Notes: a model not told the origin generated them from the letters alone. A DNA stretch of 64,000 nt from an uncultured Bacteroidota bacterium (GCA_913055635.1 CAJXLK010000013.1:27817-91816), one strand, 5' to 3'; numbered from the stretch's first letter, positions 54,720-63,874 are shown. Made by a program: numbers and translations.

Positions 54720-55142
54720 ATGCAAAAAAAGGTTCATAAACTACACGATGAGCAGCCTCAGGGGTTTGCCCTGATTGCCATTGCTTCCCATCAAAATGAT
54801 TATCGCTTGTCCTGGGCCCTGAACCGGCAATTCAACTGGCAACTTACCCGCTCGCAGGATCTGCTCGTTAAGGAGCCTAAAGCCGGGGTGGAGCAGGCTT
54901 TTATACGCTATAGTTACCACAGCCAGCAGCATTTGACTTATCACCTGGTGGCCAATCGGTGTTCCCGGGGCTTCCTGCTGGCCGACCACCAGAACGTCGA
55001 TTATCTGTTGAAAATCGAGGGTGAAAATGTCCGCGAAAACGTCAAGCCGATCATTCAGAAAATCCGCCATATTGACTTTGTCATTACGGCCTTTGCTATA
55101 GAAACCCTTAAAAGCAAGGACAAAAAAAAGCTTATGTTTTAA
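54720..55142 (+). CDS. IPExxxVDY family protein
   Basis: This 140-residue protein belongs to a small Bacteroidota-specific family named after its motif, which reads LADHQNVDYLLKI here (the IPE part is changed to LAD). The family is usually found next to rnc, often with a pyruvate kinase gene after it. Here pyk is absent from this position. No signal peptide or catalytic motif is seen. Function unknown. Confidence 0.75.
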   Translation: MQKKVHKLHDEQPQGFALIAIASHQNDYRLSWALNRQFNWQLTRSQDLLVKEPKAGVEQAFIRYSYHSQQHLTYHLVANRCSRGFLLADHQNVDYLLKIEGENVRENVKPIIQKIRHIDFVITAFAIETLKSKDKKKLMF

Positions 55143-55280
55143 ACCGGCAAATATCCTAATCCGGGGCCTTGCCACAGGTGTTGCAGAAACACCACCGGCG
55201 GTGGTACCAGTCCCCGGGCCAGGTTTTTGCTTTATTTACCGGTTCAATTCGATCACAAACCCTAAAAAGTAGACACAAAT

Positions 55281-56339
55281 ATGATGGATATCGATTTTGA
55301 TTTGCTCAAGCGTATCAGTGAAACCCCGGGTGCTCCCGGCTATGAAAAACGCATCAGGAACCTGATCATCGGGGAAGTCAGCCCCTATGTTGACGATTTA
55401 CAGGTGGACAATATGGGCAATGTGGTGGCCCTTAAGAAAGGGCAGCAGGACAAGAAAGTGATGCTTGCCGCGCATATGGATGAGATCGGATTTATGGTCA
55501 ATCACATTGATGAAAACGGATTTATACGTTTCGTTCCCCTGGGCGGCTTTGACGCCAAAACCCTTACTTCACAGCGGGTGATCGTCCATGGCAAGGAAGA
55601 CCTGGTTGGAGTGATGGGCAGCAAACCCGTGCATCTGATGAGCGAAGAAGAAAAAAAACGCAATGTGAAGATCGAAGATTTTTTCATTGATTTGGGCATG
55701 CCTAAGGAAGAGGTGGAAAAATACGTGCAGGTGGGCAATCCCATTACCCGTGAACGGGAAATGATCTCCATGGGGCATTGCATCAACGGCAAATCACTGG
55801 ATAACCGCATATCGGTCTATATCCTGATCGAGACCCTGAAAGCTCTCCATCAGCAGCAACCTCCCTACCATGTCTATGGGGTATTCACCGTACAGGAAGA
55901 GGTGGGAATAAGAGGGGCCCAGGTAGCCACTCAGCAAATTCAGCCCGATTTCGGATTTGCCCTTGATACCACCATCGCTTTTGATGTGCCCGGCGCCCAG
56001 CCCCATCAACGGGTCACCGCCCTGGGGGAAGGCGTGGCCATCAAAATGTTGGATTCCACAGCAATAGCCGATTACAGAATGGTCGATTACATGAAGCAGG
56101 TGGCTGAAAACCATCAGATCCAATGGCAAAGTGAAATTATGCCTAAAGGCGGTACCGATACAGCAATGGTTCAACGCATGACCCGCTCGGGATCTATCGC
56201 TGGTGCCGTTTCGGTGCCAACCCGCCATATCCACCAGGTCATTGAGTCGGTCCACCACCAAGACGTTACCGCCAGCATCCGGATGCTGGCGTATTGCCTG
56301 AACGAGATCGATCAAAAGGACTGGAAACACCCCGGGTAA
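55281..56339 (+). CDS. M42 family metal-dependent aminopeptidase
   Basis: The 352-residue protein resembles FrvX/TET-type aminopeptidases. Metal ligands are in MLAAHMDEIGFMV (His and Asp), KSLDNRISVY (bridging Asp), QEEVGIRGAQ (base and ligand Glu), ALDTTIAFD (Asp), and a His in PTRHIHQVIE. Family members assemble as large dodecamers that trim peptides in the cytosol. The length matches. It is the last gene before a 319-bp gap and appears monocistronic. Confidence 0.92.
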   Translation: MMDIDFDLLKRISETPGAPGYEKRIRNLIIGEVSPYVDDLQVDNMGNVVALKKGQQDKKVMLAAHMDEIGFMVNHIDENGFIRFVPLGGFDAKTLTSQRVIVHGKEDLVGVMGSKPVHLMSEEEKKRNVKIEDFFIDLGMPKEEVEKYVQVGNPITREREMISMGHCINGKSLDNRISVYILIETLKALHQQQPPYHVYGVFTVQEEVGIRGAQVATQQIQPDFGFALDTTIAFDVPGAQPHQRVTALGEGVAIKMLDSTAIADYRMVDYMKQVAENHQIQWQSEIMPKGGTDTAMVQRMTRSGSIAGAVSVPTRHIHQVIESVHHQDVTASIRMLAYCLNEIDQKDWKHPG

Positions 56340-56486
56340 AATGGGCAATCCTTGAATAAAAAGGAATAACTCGGGTTAATGGGAAACACCTTGCCCCATT
56401 GAGGCAAACACCCCGGGTAAAGGGCAAACACCCCGTTGTAAAGATGGACTGGGGTTTGAAAAACACGGAAGATACCAAAAAGAAAA

Positions 56487-56510
56487 GGAAAGGGATCCTT
56501 GTCCCTTTCC
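56487..56510 (+). terminator. Hairpin after the M42 gene
   Basis: GGAAAGGGA (56487-56495) pairs perfectly with TCCCTTTCC (56502-56510) over a 6-nt loop. There is no T run after it, so it may act as an mRNA 3' end stabiliser or Rho-dependent stop. Short direct repeats of AACACCCCGGGTAAA precede it (56326-56340 and 56408-56422). Confidence 0.45.
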
Positions 56511-56580
56511 CTAACCCTAAATTCTAACCCTAAAATTTATGCCTATGAAATCTTCACTGGCAAAAGTAATCCAATCCCCT

Positions 56581-56632
56581 GTTAACTCGTTTAAAGTATT
56601 GTTAAAGTATGTTAAACTTCCTGTGAATTAAC
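56581..56632 (+). promoter_or_regulatory. Phased TTAAA repeats upstream of the sensor kinase gene
   Basis: TTAAC/TTAAA motifs start at 56582, 56591, 56602, 56612 and 56628. The steps of 9, 11, 10 and 16 bp mean most lie on one DNA face. Direct repeats at such spacing are typical binding sites of OmpR-family regulators, so the site could be used by the RprY-like product. Confidence 0.45.
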
Positions 56633-56643
56633 CTGCAGTTCTC

Positions 56644-56651
56644 TATCTTTG
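56644..56651 (+). promoter_or_regulatory. -7 element of the two-component operon
   Basis: TATCTTTG matches TAnnTTTG and ends only 7 nt before the ATG at 56659. Transcription would start at or within a few bases of the start codon, giving a leaderless or near-leaderless mRNA. Confidence 0.6.
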
Positions 56652-56658
56652 CATTGCT

Positions 56659-58254
56659 ATGAGCAAGAAAACCATATGGCTGGTTACTTTCGCCCTTTCC
56701 CTGACGCTGATCGGACTTCTGATTGTTCAGGGGCTTTGGATTCGCAATGCCCTTCGCATCAATGAGCAAAATTTTGATCAATTGATCAACAAAACCCTCA
56801 ACGACGTGGTCAGTCAATTGGAGCAGAAGGAGATGGTCTATCAGATCATCAACGAAATGGAACCTTCTGAACAGCAGATAACCGGTGAGAACCGATCCAT
56901 TACCTACCAGCTTAACAAAACCCGCCAAAAGCAATACAGCCTGAATCAATACAACCTGAGCAAAGAAGTCCTGGAAATAGGTAACCTCGACTCCCTGGAC
57001 CTTTCAACCCGCTTTGATTTTATTGCCCGTCAGCCCCTGGAATTTGAATCCAGGGAAAAGTACCGGATGTCCAAAACCTTGAGAAAGAAGTTCAAACAAC
57101 GCCTTGAGAACGAACTGGAAACCGACTTGTCGGAAAAACGTGTCTTTGTCGAAAACATCGTCAACAAATTGATCCAGGTGGATGTGGGCATTGAGAACCG
57201 CCTCGACCCCGAAGTGGTGGATTCAGTGCTTACCAGCGAATTGAAGGAAAAAGGCATCGATCTGGATTATGAGTATGCCGTGGTCAATAAAAAGGACAGC
57301 CTGGTTTTTGCTTCCCCGGATTATCAACCCGGCCCGGAGCGGAAGGTCTATCAGGACCGGCTGTTCCCAAGCGATGTGATTGTGAAGGATAATTATCTGA
57401 AGGTTTATTTCAGAGACCGTCAGGGCTATATTTTTAAGTCGACCGGTTCGATGACCATGATATCTATTGTCTTATCGGTGGTCGTCATTTTGGGCTTTGC
57501 CATTACCACCCATATCATGTTTAAACAAAAGCGCCTTTCCCGGGTAAAGAACGATTTTGTCAACAACATGACCCATGAACTGAAAACCCCGATTTCAACC
57601 ATATCTCTGGCTACCCAGATGCTCAAGGATCATACCATCCCCGAATCTTCCAAAAACCTGGGCAGCATATCGAAGATCATCGATGATGAAACCATCCGCC
57701 TGAGCAGTCAGGTGGAGAAGGTGCTGAAAACCGCTGTTTTCAACAGCGGACGGCTCAATATCAAGCCCAAGCAACTGAACCTGCATGAGATCATTGAAAA
57801 TGTACTGAAGAGTTTTTACCTTCAGGTGGAAAATCAAAACGGCCATATTGAAAAGCAGCTACTGGCCGATGATCCGCAGGTTGAAGTCGATGAGGTGCAT
57901 TTTACCAACATCATGTTCAACCTGTTGGATAATGCCGTCAAATACAGTGCTGACCAACCCTGGATCAAGGTCGAGACCCAAAACCTCAGGCAGGGGGTGA
58001 TGGTGGCTGTCGAAGACAATGGCCTGGGCATCCGAAAGAAGGATCAGAAAAAGGTGTTCGATCAGTTCTATCGGGTACCCACCGGCAACATCCACGATGT
58101 AAAAGGTTTTGGATTGGGGCTGAATTACGTTAAAAAGATGGTGGAACAACATAATGGCCAAATTCACCTTCATAGTGAATACCGGAAAGGTACCCGTTTT
58201 GAAATCATAATTCCAAACCATAACTCCCACAAGAATGGCAACAGAAACGGTTAA
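56659..58254 (+). CDS. rprX: Sensor histidine kinase, RprX-like
   Basis: The 531-residue kinase has transmembrane segments near residues 5-25 and about 258-290 with an extracytoplasmic sensor region of about 230 residues between. The phospho-acceptor is His 306 in NMTHELKTPIST, and the ATPase domain has N-box FTNIMFNLLDNAVKYS, G1 EDNGLGI and G2 GFGLGLNYV. Order and length match the RprX family of Bacteroidota. The signal is unknown. The 3' end overlaps rprY by 20 bp, so both are made together. The short or absent leader and upstream TTAAA repeats suggest autoregulation. Confidence 0.88.
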   Translation: MSKKTIWLVTFALSLTLIGLLIVQGLWIRNALRINEQNFDQLINKTLNDVVSQLEQKEMVYQIINEMEPSEQQITGENRSITYQLNKTRQKQYSLNQYNLSKEVLEIGNLDSLDLSTRFDFIARQPLEFESREKYRMSKTLRKKFKQRLENELETDLSEKRVFVENIVNKLIQVDVGIENRLDPEVVDSVLTSELKEKGIDLDYEYAVVNKKDSLVFASPDYQPGPERKVYQDRLFPSDVIVKDNYLKVYFRDRQGYIFKSTGSMTMISIVLSVVVILGFAITTHIMFKQKRLSRVKNDFVNNMTHELKTPISTISLATQMLKDHTIPESSKNLGSISKIIDDETIRLSSQVEKVLKTAVFNSGRLNIKPKQLNLHEIIENVLKSFYLQVENQNGHIEKQLLADDPQVEVDEVHFTNIMFNLLDNAVKYSADQPWIKVETQNLRQGVMVAVEDNGLGIRKKDQKKVFDQFYRVPTGNIHDVKGFGLGLNYVKKMVEQHNGQIHLHSEYRKGTRFEIIIPNHNSHKNGNRNG

Positions 58255-58930
58255 GATTTTACTGGCAGAAGACGATGAAAACCTTGGCAGCCTGCTAAGG
58301 GAGTACCTTAACGCCAAGAACTATATCACCTATCTATATTCCGACGGGGAGCAAGCCCTGGAGGCCTTTAAGCAGGATGATTTTGATCTGTGCATCATCG
58401 ATATCATGATGCCCAGGATGGATGGCTTTACCCTGGCCAAAGAAGTGCGCAAGCTCAATGCCAACATTCCCTTTATCTTTTTAACCGCTAAGACCATGCA
58501 GGAGGATGTACTGGAGGGATTTAGCATCGGGGCCGACGATTATATGACCAAACCTTTCAGCATGGAGGAGTTGTTGTATCGGCTCAAAGCCATTCTCAGG
58601 CGAACCTCGCCGGAGGAAGAAGGAGAGAAGAACCGGGATGTCTATGAGATCGGCCGCTATAAGTTTGATGCCAACAAACAGTTGCTCTCCATTGACGGAA
58701 AATCCCGGAAGCTTACCACCAAAGAATCTGAGTTGCTGAAACTTCTTTGCACCAATAAAAATCAAATGCTCGAGCGCAACTATGCCCTCCGCACCATCTG
58801 GGAAGACGACAGTTATTTCAATGCCCGGAGCATGGATGTCTACATTACCAAACTCAGGAAATACCTCAAGGAGGATCCTTCCATTCAAATTCTCAATGTG
58901 CACGGGAAGGGCTATAAGCTGATCGCCTGA
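58235..58930 (+). CDS. rprY: OmpR-family response regulator, RprY-like
   Basis: The 231-residue protein has a receiver with acidic pair EDDEN, phospho-acceptor Asp 56 in IIDIMMPRMDG, Thr in LTAKT and Lys in YMTKPFS. The C-terminal winged helix follows (KLTTKESELLKLL, then SMDVYITKLRKYLKED). It overlaps rprX by 20 bp. It is a DNA-binding transcription factor, possibly binding the TTAAA repeats before the operon. Confidence 0.92.
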   Translation: MATETVKILLAEDDENLGSLLREYLNAKNYITYLYSDGEQALEAFKQDDFDLCIIDIMMPRMDGFTLAKEVRKLNANIPFIFLTAKTMQEDVLEGFSIGADDYMTKPFSMEELLYRLKAILRRTSPEEEGEKNRDVYEIGRYKFDANKQLLSIDGKSRKLTTKESELLKLLCTNKNQMLERNYALRTIWEDDSYFNARSMDVYITKLRKYLKEDPSIQILNVHGKGYKLIA

Positions 58931-59012
58931 TCGTTTTAACAGAGAGGCTTCAGCCTGTGGCGGTTTCCCAAACAAAGCCGGATAGATAGGTTTTGGGACT
59001 GGCTTTTTAAAC

Positions 59013-59462
59013 TCATTGATGCGGAGCGTTTTGGGACAGGATCTCCTCTAAGGTTTGTATGGAAAATTCGATGTATTTTTCGCAATACCGCTCAAAAGCT
59101 TCTTGTTTATGGGCTTGTTCACGTTCTTTCGGTGAATTCAGGTTGTATCCCAGCAATCCCCTGCAATTGAGTTCACCGAAGGCACCAGTGAAGCGGCGGG
59201 CAAAATGCTGTATGTCTTCATCCAGTTTATCCTGGGCGCAGGGATGATTTTTTTTGCTCAATGTACTCATTACCATGAAAGACCCTGTCACCGCGCCGCA
59301 GGTATGTTGCAGCCTTCCCATCCCACCACCAAAGCCCGAAGCCAGATCCATAAGGGTGGGGGTGTCCTTCCCCAACTTGTCTTCAAATGCACCAACAATG
59401 GCCTGGGCACAGTTATAACCGTCCCGGTAGAGTTTAATGGCTTGTTTGATCCTGTTTTCCAT
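59013..59462 (-). CDS. C_GCAxxG_C_C family protein
   Basis: The 149-residue protein carries the family motifs: GYNCAQAIVGAF near residue 15, GFGGGMGRLQHTCGAVTG near 44, then CAQDK near 77 and NCRG near 99. The well-spaced cysteines suggest metal or redox-cofactor binding. Members are common in anaerobes and are thought to be redox-related, but the role is not known. Small and alone, convergent with rprY. Confidence 0.8.
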   Translation of the reverse strand: MENRIKQAIKLYRDGYNCAQAIVGAFEDKLGKDTPTLMDLASGFGGGMGRLQHTCGAVTGSFMVMSTLSKKNHPCAQDKLDEDIQHFARRFTGAFGELNCRGLLGYNLNSPKEREQAHKQEAFERYCEKYIEFSIQTLEEILSQNAPHQ

Positions 59463-59558
59463 ATGAGCTGGCGGGTTTGTTTTTGCAAATTGGGTTAAGG
59501 ATTAATAAAAGCCCTGCAACCATAACGATGCAGGGCTTTCAGGTTGATCACAAAAGGT

Positions 59559-60215
59559 TTACTTGTTTTCTTTGTGGCAGAACCACCAGTCATAGCAGTC
59601 ATATTCTTCCAGGCGTTTCCTGGCAGCTGCCTTGTCGGATGCCGGGGGAACAATGACGCGGTCCTTGATGATTTCATTGTTGGGCCAGTTCGCCGGCACG
59701 GCGACGCCTTTTTCATCAGAAACCTGCAAGGCCTTAATGCTCCTGATGATTTCATCCATATTTCTGCCAATCTCCTGGGGATAATAGAGAATCAGCCGAA
59801 TGAGGCCTTTGGGGTCAATGATGAATACCGCCCGAACCGTTTGTGAGCCTTTGCCCGGATGGATCATACCGATCTTTTTCGAGATATCACCATTGGCATC
59901 GGCGATGATGGGAAAGTTGATCTCTGTGTCCAGCTTTTCTTTGATCCATTCATCCCATTTGATGTGGGAAAAGACCTGGTCAATGGAGAGTCCGATCAAC
60001 TCGGTGTTGAGTTTATCAAATTCGCCCTTCTTTTTGGCAAAGGAGACGAATTCGGTGGTACATACGGGCGTAAAATCCCCAGGGTGGCTGAACAATACAA
60101 CCCATTTACCACTGTAATCTTTAGGCAGATTGATCTTACCTTCGGTTGTTTGAACACTCATTTCGGGAAACTTGTCCCCAATCAGCGGGAATCCGCTTAA
60201 TTCTTGATTTTCCAT
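59559..60215 (-). CDS. Peroxiredoxin, Prx6-type
   Basis: The 218-residue thiol peroxidase reduces hydrogen peroxide and organic peroxides. The peroxidatic Cys 52 lies in [13 protein letters not shown]. Residues 140-200 carry the extended C-terminal part of the Prx6 class ([18 protein letters not shown]). Two further cysteines are in YDCYDWWFC near the C-terminus, where a resolving cysteine could be. It is 98 bp downstream of perR in the same direction, forming a stress unit. Confidence 0.92.
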   Translation of the reverse strand: MENQELSGFPLIGDKFPEMSVQTTEGKINLPKDYSGKWVVLFSHPGDFTPVCTTEFVSFAKKKGEFDKLNTELIGLSIDQVFSHIKWDEWIKEKLDTEINFPIIADANGDISKKIGMIHPGKGSQTVRAVFIIDPKGLIRLILYYPQEIGRNMDEIIRSIKALQVSDEKGVAVPANWPNNEIIKDRVIVPPASDKAAARKRLEEYDCYDWWFCHKENK

Positions 60216-60313
60216 GGTTCTTGTTTTTTAAGGTTTAAAAAATCTGTTTTATGAAAAATGCAGCAATCCGCTGCATAAGCCTTGATGATTTAATTTTTTT
60301 GATCTTTGGTGGA

Positions 60314-60748
60314 TTATCCGTGGCCTTTCGATGGGCTCTTAAATTCCCCGATGATGTGAAGCCTGATGTGGTCAATTTGAAAATGGGGGATGTTTTTTCT
60401 CTTGAAATATGCCCGGATCAGTTCATTGAGCTCTTGATCATAATAATCGGCAATGGTTTGGCTCTTCTGGTCGTAAAGGTGATGATGCTCCTCCACGATG
60501 GGATCATACCGCATTACGTCTTCTTCGGTTTTGATTTTACGGATAAGGCCTTTGTTGACAAAGGCTTCCAGCGCTTTATAAACCGTAGCCAGAGAAATCG
60601 AGGGATGGCTCTGCGCAACCCGGTTTCTGATCATCTCTGCTGTGGGATGATTCTCCATCTCTGTAATGGTTTGATAAACGGCTATCCGCTGCGGTGTCAC
60701 CTTCAGTCCGTTTTCGGATATTTTATCCCGGATCTTTTCAACCCTCAT
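60314..60748 (-). CDS. perR: Fur-family regulator, PerR type
   Basis: The 144-residue protein has the winged-helix domain GLKVTPQRIAVYQTI and SLATVYKALEAFVNKGLI. The dimerisation part includes YDPIVEEHHHLYDQKSQTI and FKRKNIPHFQIDHIRLH. The CxxC zinc-site cysteines of most Fur and PerR proteins are missing (HHHLYDQ replaces HHHLICxxC), as in a Bacteroidota subgroup. The adjacent peroxiredoxin supports a peroxide-response role. The Per-box-like site 19 nt upstream suggests autorepression. Which metal binds is not clear. Confidence 0.85.
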   Translation of the reverse strand: MRVEKIRDKISENGLKVTPQRIAVYQTITEMENHPTAEMIRNRVAQSHPSISLATVYKALEAFVNKGLIRKIKTEEDVMRYDPIVEEHHHLYDQKSQTIADYYDQELNELIRAYFKRKNIPHFQIDHIRLHIIGEFKSPSKGHG

Positions 60749-60766
60749 TTTTCAATCCGTATTAAT

Positions 60767-60781
60767 TAATAATGATTATCG
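60767..60781. promoter_or_regulatory. Per-box-like operator before perR
   Basis: TAATAATGATTATCG differs at a few positions from the Bacillus Per box TTATAATNATTATAA and keeps the 7-1-7 inverted repeat form. It lies in the perR promoter region, so PerR or another Fur protein could bind it. Confidence 0.55.
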
Positions 60782-60939
60782 ATTGATAAAAATTTCAAGG
60801 TAAGAACAAGCATTTCATTCAAAATGTTCAAAGGGATAGGCGATTTTTGCAAATCCTTTTATATGCCCGTATAAGAAGCAGCCTCCGGAATGACCGCATG
60901 CTGTTACCCGGAATCGGGGAGTGAGGTAATGAAGAGGGG

Positions 60940-61770
60940 TTAAATTTTGCCGAGGATTTGTTCCACTGCATCGGTGAAACCACAATCCTGGTTGCTTTTG
61001 CAACTGGGATAGAGCTCTTTCAGCTCTTTCGGAGCATTTTCAACCACCCGGCTGTGGTGGGTGAATTTTAAAAGATCCAGGTCGTTGTAATCGTTGCCAA
61101 TGCCCAGGGTATGGGTCGGATCGGTATGGGTATAGTGGCAAAGCCATTCGGTGCCATGGCCCTTGGAAACCCCTTCCGGAAAGATTTCAATCCACATCGA
61201 GATGCCATCCAGTGGAGAAGTGGTTCGAATCACCTTTGCCCCGGGTATTTCTTGGATCAGTTGTTGATGAAGCTCCGTTCGTTCGCCTGGTATGGCAAGT
61301 ATCTGGCAGGCGTGCTGGTAATTTTCGGCATCGGGGTCGAGGGGCTCGGCAAATTCCTGATACAGCCTGTAGCGTCTTTCAAAGTCGGGGTTATGGTTTT
61401 GGCTGCGATAATAAACGAATTTGTGGTTTTCAGGAATCACCTCATGGATCATAAAATCCACCTCATAATGGATCAGTTTTCGGGCAATGGATTCGACCTT
61501 TTGCCGGGGCAGATATTGGGAATGAATCAGCCGTTGGTTTTTCCATTCAAAGATACCTGCTCCCGATGAGAATATGAGGTGGTCAATGGGGAAATCTTTT
61601 TCCAGCCGTTTGAAGGCCGAATAGAGGTTCCTGCCGGTGGCCACCACCCTAAGGATGTTATGATGTTTGAGTTTGTCCAGGGTCTCCAGGTCTTTGGGGT
61701 GGGCCTGTTGATTGTTGTTGAGGAGGGTTCCGTCGAGGTCGGTGACCACCATTTTGACGGGTTTTTTCAT
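60940..61770 (-). CDS. Cof-type HAD phosphatase
   Basis: The 276-residue protein shows HAD motif I DLDGTLL (Asp 11 and 13), motif II (SSGAG), the conserved Lys in SKGHGTEWL and motif IV GIGNDYNDLDLLK. The alpha-beta cap lies between motifs II and III. It is the second gene of an operon with pdxK, whose stop lies 12 bp before this ATG. Many Cof proteins act on small sugar phosphates or on pyridoxal phosphate; next to a pyridoxal kinase gene, PLP phosphatase activity is conceivable. Confidence 0.85.
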   Translation of the reverse strand: MKKPVKMVVTDLDGTLLNNNQQAHPKDLETLDKLKHHNILRVVATGRNLYSAFKRLEKDFPIDHLIFSSGAGIFEWKNQRLIHSQYLPRQKVESIARKLIHYEVDFMIHEVIPENHKFVYYRSQNHNPDFERRYRLYQEFAEPLDPDAENYQHACQILAIPGERTELHQQLIQEIPGAKVIRTTSPLDGISMWIEIFPEGVSKGHGTEWLCHYTHTDPTHTLGIGNDYNDLDLLKFTHHSRVVENAPKELKELYPSCKSNQDCGFTDAVEQILGKI

Positions 61771-61782
61771 GTCAAAGCACGG

Positions 61783-62652
61783 TTAAAAAAGTTCATAGCT
61801 GACGGTTTGGACCGGAGCCACCAGGGTGTCAAGGATCCGCTCGAGCAGGATGCCCTGATCCGGATCATAGTCATATCCAAAGGTTGCCCGTACCCCCATG
61901 GAAGTAAACCTGACCGCCCGGTCCATGGCAATGGGCAGGCTGTCGCCGGTCAACAGCGACCCGGTGATGACACTGGCAAAGGCATCCCCTGTACCCGGAT
62001 AATTGGCCGGCAGGTAATTGACCGATACTTTCCAGAAGCGCTTGTCTTTGGCGTTGTAGGCGATCACCGAGGTCACCCCGCGGCTCTGCTCTTCGGGAAC
62101 ACTGGTGACAATGACAATGGAAGGCCCCTTTTGTGAAAGTTCCAGGATCCAGTCTTTGATTTGTTGGTTGGAGATGGTCTGGGGAAAATCGCGGTTCAGC
62201 AGTAGGGATGCTTCGGTGAGGTTGGGGGTGATCACATCTGCCTTCCGGATCAGTGAGCGCATTTCTTTTACATGGTCCTGACTCAAAGGCGTGTATATCC
62301 TGCCATCGTCCCCCAGCACCGGGTCGACCACCACCAACTGGTTGTCCACCCTGAAATCATCAATGAATCCCTTGACCGTGGCGATTTGCTTGTGCGATCC
62401 AAGAAAGCCGCTGTAGATGGCATTGAATTCCACCGCCAGGCTTTTCCAGTGATCAATCATGGGCTGGAGATGTTCGGTAAGGTCTACAAAATGAAAATCC
62501 CGGTATTTGCTGTGGGTGGATAAAACCGCGGTGGGAAGCGGACAAACCTGAATGCCCATGCGCGAGAGGATCGGTATGATCACCGTCAGGGATGCCCTGC
62601 CAAAGCCTGATAAATCATGGATGGCAGCTACTTTTTGTACGGGTGTGTTCAT
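61783..62652 (-). CDS. pdxK: Pyridoxal/pyridoxamine kinase
   Basis: The 289-residue PfkB-superfamily enzyme phosphorylates vitamin B6 vitamers for PLP production. Motifs are IHDLSGFGRASL near residue 12, DPVLGDDGRIY near 115, TPNLTEASLLL near 145 and the C-terminal NYPGTGDAFASV with the catalytic Asp. Length fits PdxY/PdxK. It is co-transcribed with the HAD protein. Confidence 0.88.
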   Translation of the reverse strand: MNTPVQKVAAIHDLSGFGRASLTVIIPILSRMGIQVCPLPTAVLSTHSKYRDFHFVDLTEHLQPMIDHWKSLAVEFNAIYSGFLGSHKQIATVKGFIDDFRVDNQLVVVDPVLGDDGRIYTPLSQDHVKEMRSLIRKADVITPNLTEASLLLNRDFPQTISNQQIKDWILELSQKGPSIVIVTSVPEEQSRGVTSVIAYNAKDKRFWKVSVNYLPANYPGTGDAFASVITGSLLTGDSLPIAMDRAVRFTSMGVRATFGYDYDPDQGILLERILDTLVAPVQTVSYELF

Positions 62653-62802
62653 AGGGTAATGCTTGGGTGAAGTCCTCTAATTTCATCTAATAATGTGACT
62701 TATTGCAATGTTGTTGGCTCAATTGGCCGTGCCCCCGCGTGTTTTATGTATTGTCCTGATCTCCAGCTCAGGGCAGGGGCTGGCTTTATCAGGTTCCTTT
62801 TT

Positions 62803-63378
62803 CTATTGGGAACGGGTCTGGCTAAAATGCCGGTATGCTTGCTGGCGATAATAATCAAATTCAGATTCCAAACGGGGATTGACCCCCCGGGCTCCGTCAA
62901 TCACCTGGCGGGCCCAGTCAAGATACCCCAGCTTACGCTCCCGGCTCCACCCCGTAGGGGGTTCATGGATCATATCCATGATGTTGCAGGTCTTGTCAGC
63001 AATTTTAAGCTTCTTGGCCTCATCGCTGAGGTTGGGGGTGTTGATCACCTGCAGCCTTTTGCGCTCCGAAAAAGGCAAATTCTTGTCATCGCTCACTTCC
63101 TTGACGATCGCCAGTACCTGCCCGCCAAATTCAGCTTCTATGGTTTGGCTCAATGCCTCTATCTGCTCGGGCGTGGAGGCCGTGTCTTCAATGACATCGT
63201 GCAAGGCTGCTGCCATAAGCAGTGGGGCATCAACCTCCCCCTGTTTCGTAAGCAAGGCCACCACCTGAATGGGATGGTTGATATAGGGGGTGTTGTCTTT
63301 GCCTTTGCGCGTCTGACCTTTGTGCCGCTGGGCTGAGAAGTCAAGGGCCCAAATCACTGTGGCATCAATTTGATTCAT
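62803..63378 (-). CDS. HD-domain (p)ppGpp hydrolase, Mesh1/SpoT-like
   Basis: The 191-residue protein has the HD metal-binding residues: His 35 in YINHPIQVV, His 60-Asp 61 with Glu 64-Asp 65 in ALHDVIEDT, and an Asp in KIADKTCNI. The RHKGQTRKGKDNTPY start is shared by SpoT hydrolase domains and small alarmone hydrolases such as Mesh1. There is no synthetase, TGS or ACT domain. It probably breaks down (p)ppGpp or NADPH, as Mesh1 does. The gene is the first one upstream of the rRNA operon, in the opposite direction. Confidence 0.85.
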   Translation of the reverse strand: MNQIDATVIWALDFSAQRHKGQTRKGKDNTPYINHPIQVVALLTKQGEVDAPLLMAAALHDVIEDTASTPEQIEALSQTIEAEFGGQVLAIVKEVSDDKNLPFSERKRLQVINTPNLSDEAKKLKIADKTCNIMDMIHEPPTGWSRERKLGYLDWARQVIDGARGVNPRLESEFDYYRQQAYRHFSQTRSQ

Positions 63379-63699
63379 CGTCGAATGGGTTTAAGCTGTG
63401 AAATTACAAAATATATTGGTTGCTGGCATCATAACAGAAAAGCTCATCGCGTTGTTTTAATGCATAAGATGAAGTTCTTGGGCACACCCCAGGGCTGAAC
63501 CTGATCTTGGACACATCATCTCTTTCACCGGATATCAATGCCTGTCTTTCAGTGGATTTTTAAACCGGAAAAGTTGCCCGTGCTAACGTATAACCCTCAA
63601 GGGAGATGTTCCTATAGATGGAATAATGCCAGGGGCAGCGGAGAGCAGGGGTTTTGTTTGTCAGCGAGTTATAAAAAATGATAAATTTTTTGGCCAATT

Positions 63700-63732
63700 T
63701 TGTTGTCAAATTCAAAAACTGATCTATATTTG
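63700..63732 (+). promoter_or_regulatory. rrn promoter P1
   Basis: A -33 TTG at 63703-63705 is 19 bp from the -7 TATATTTG (63725-63732). Both match the Bacteroidota primary-sigma consensus. Confidence 0.75.
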
Positions 63733-63805
63733 CAACCCGCATTCACGTTCTCATCAGACAAGAGAAAAGACGGCGGGAAAAAAATACAAAAAACTTACTT
63801 TTGTA

Positions 63806-63836
63806 TTTGGAAAAAAGATAAAAGCCATTATCTTTG
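63806..63836 (+). promoter_or_regulatory. rrn promoter P2
   Basis: A -33 TTTG at 63806-63809 is 19 bp from the -7 TATCTTTG (63829-63836). Transcription from here leaves about 115 nt of leader before the 16S gene. Confidence 0.75.
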
Positions 63837-63874
63837 CAAACCGTTCTGAGAAAAAGGTATCACAGTATACATAA

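Noticed and set aside
56509..56536. CCCTAA repeats resembling a telomere
   Set aside because: Only a few copies in a bacterial intergenic region; probably chance or a minor direct repeat.
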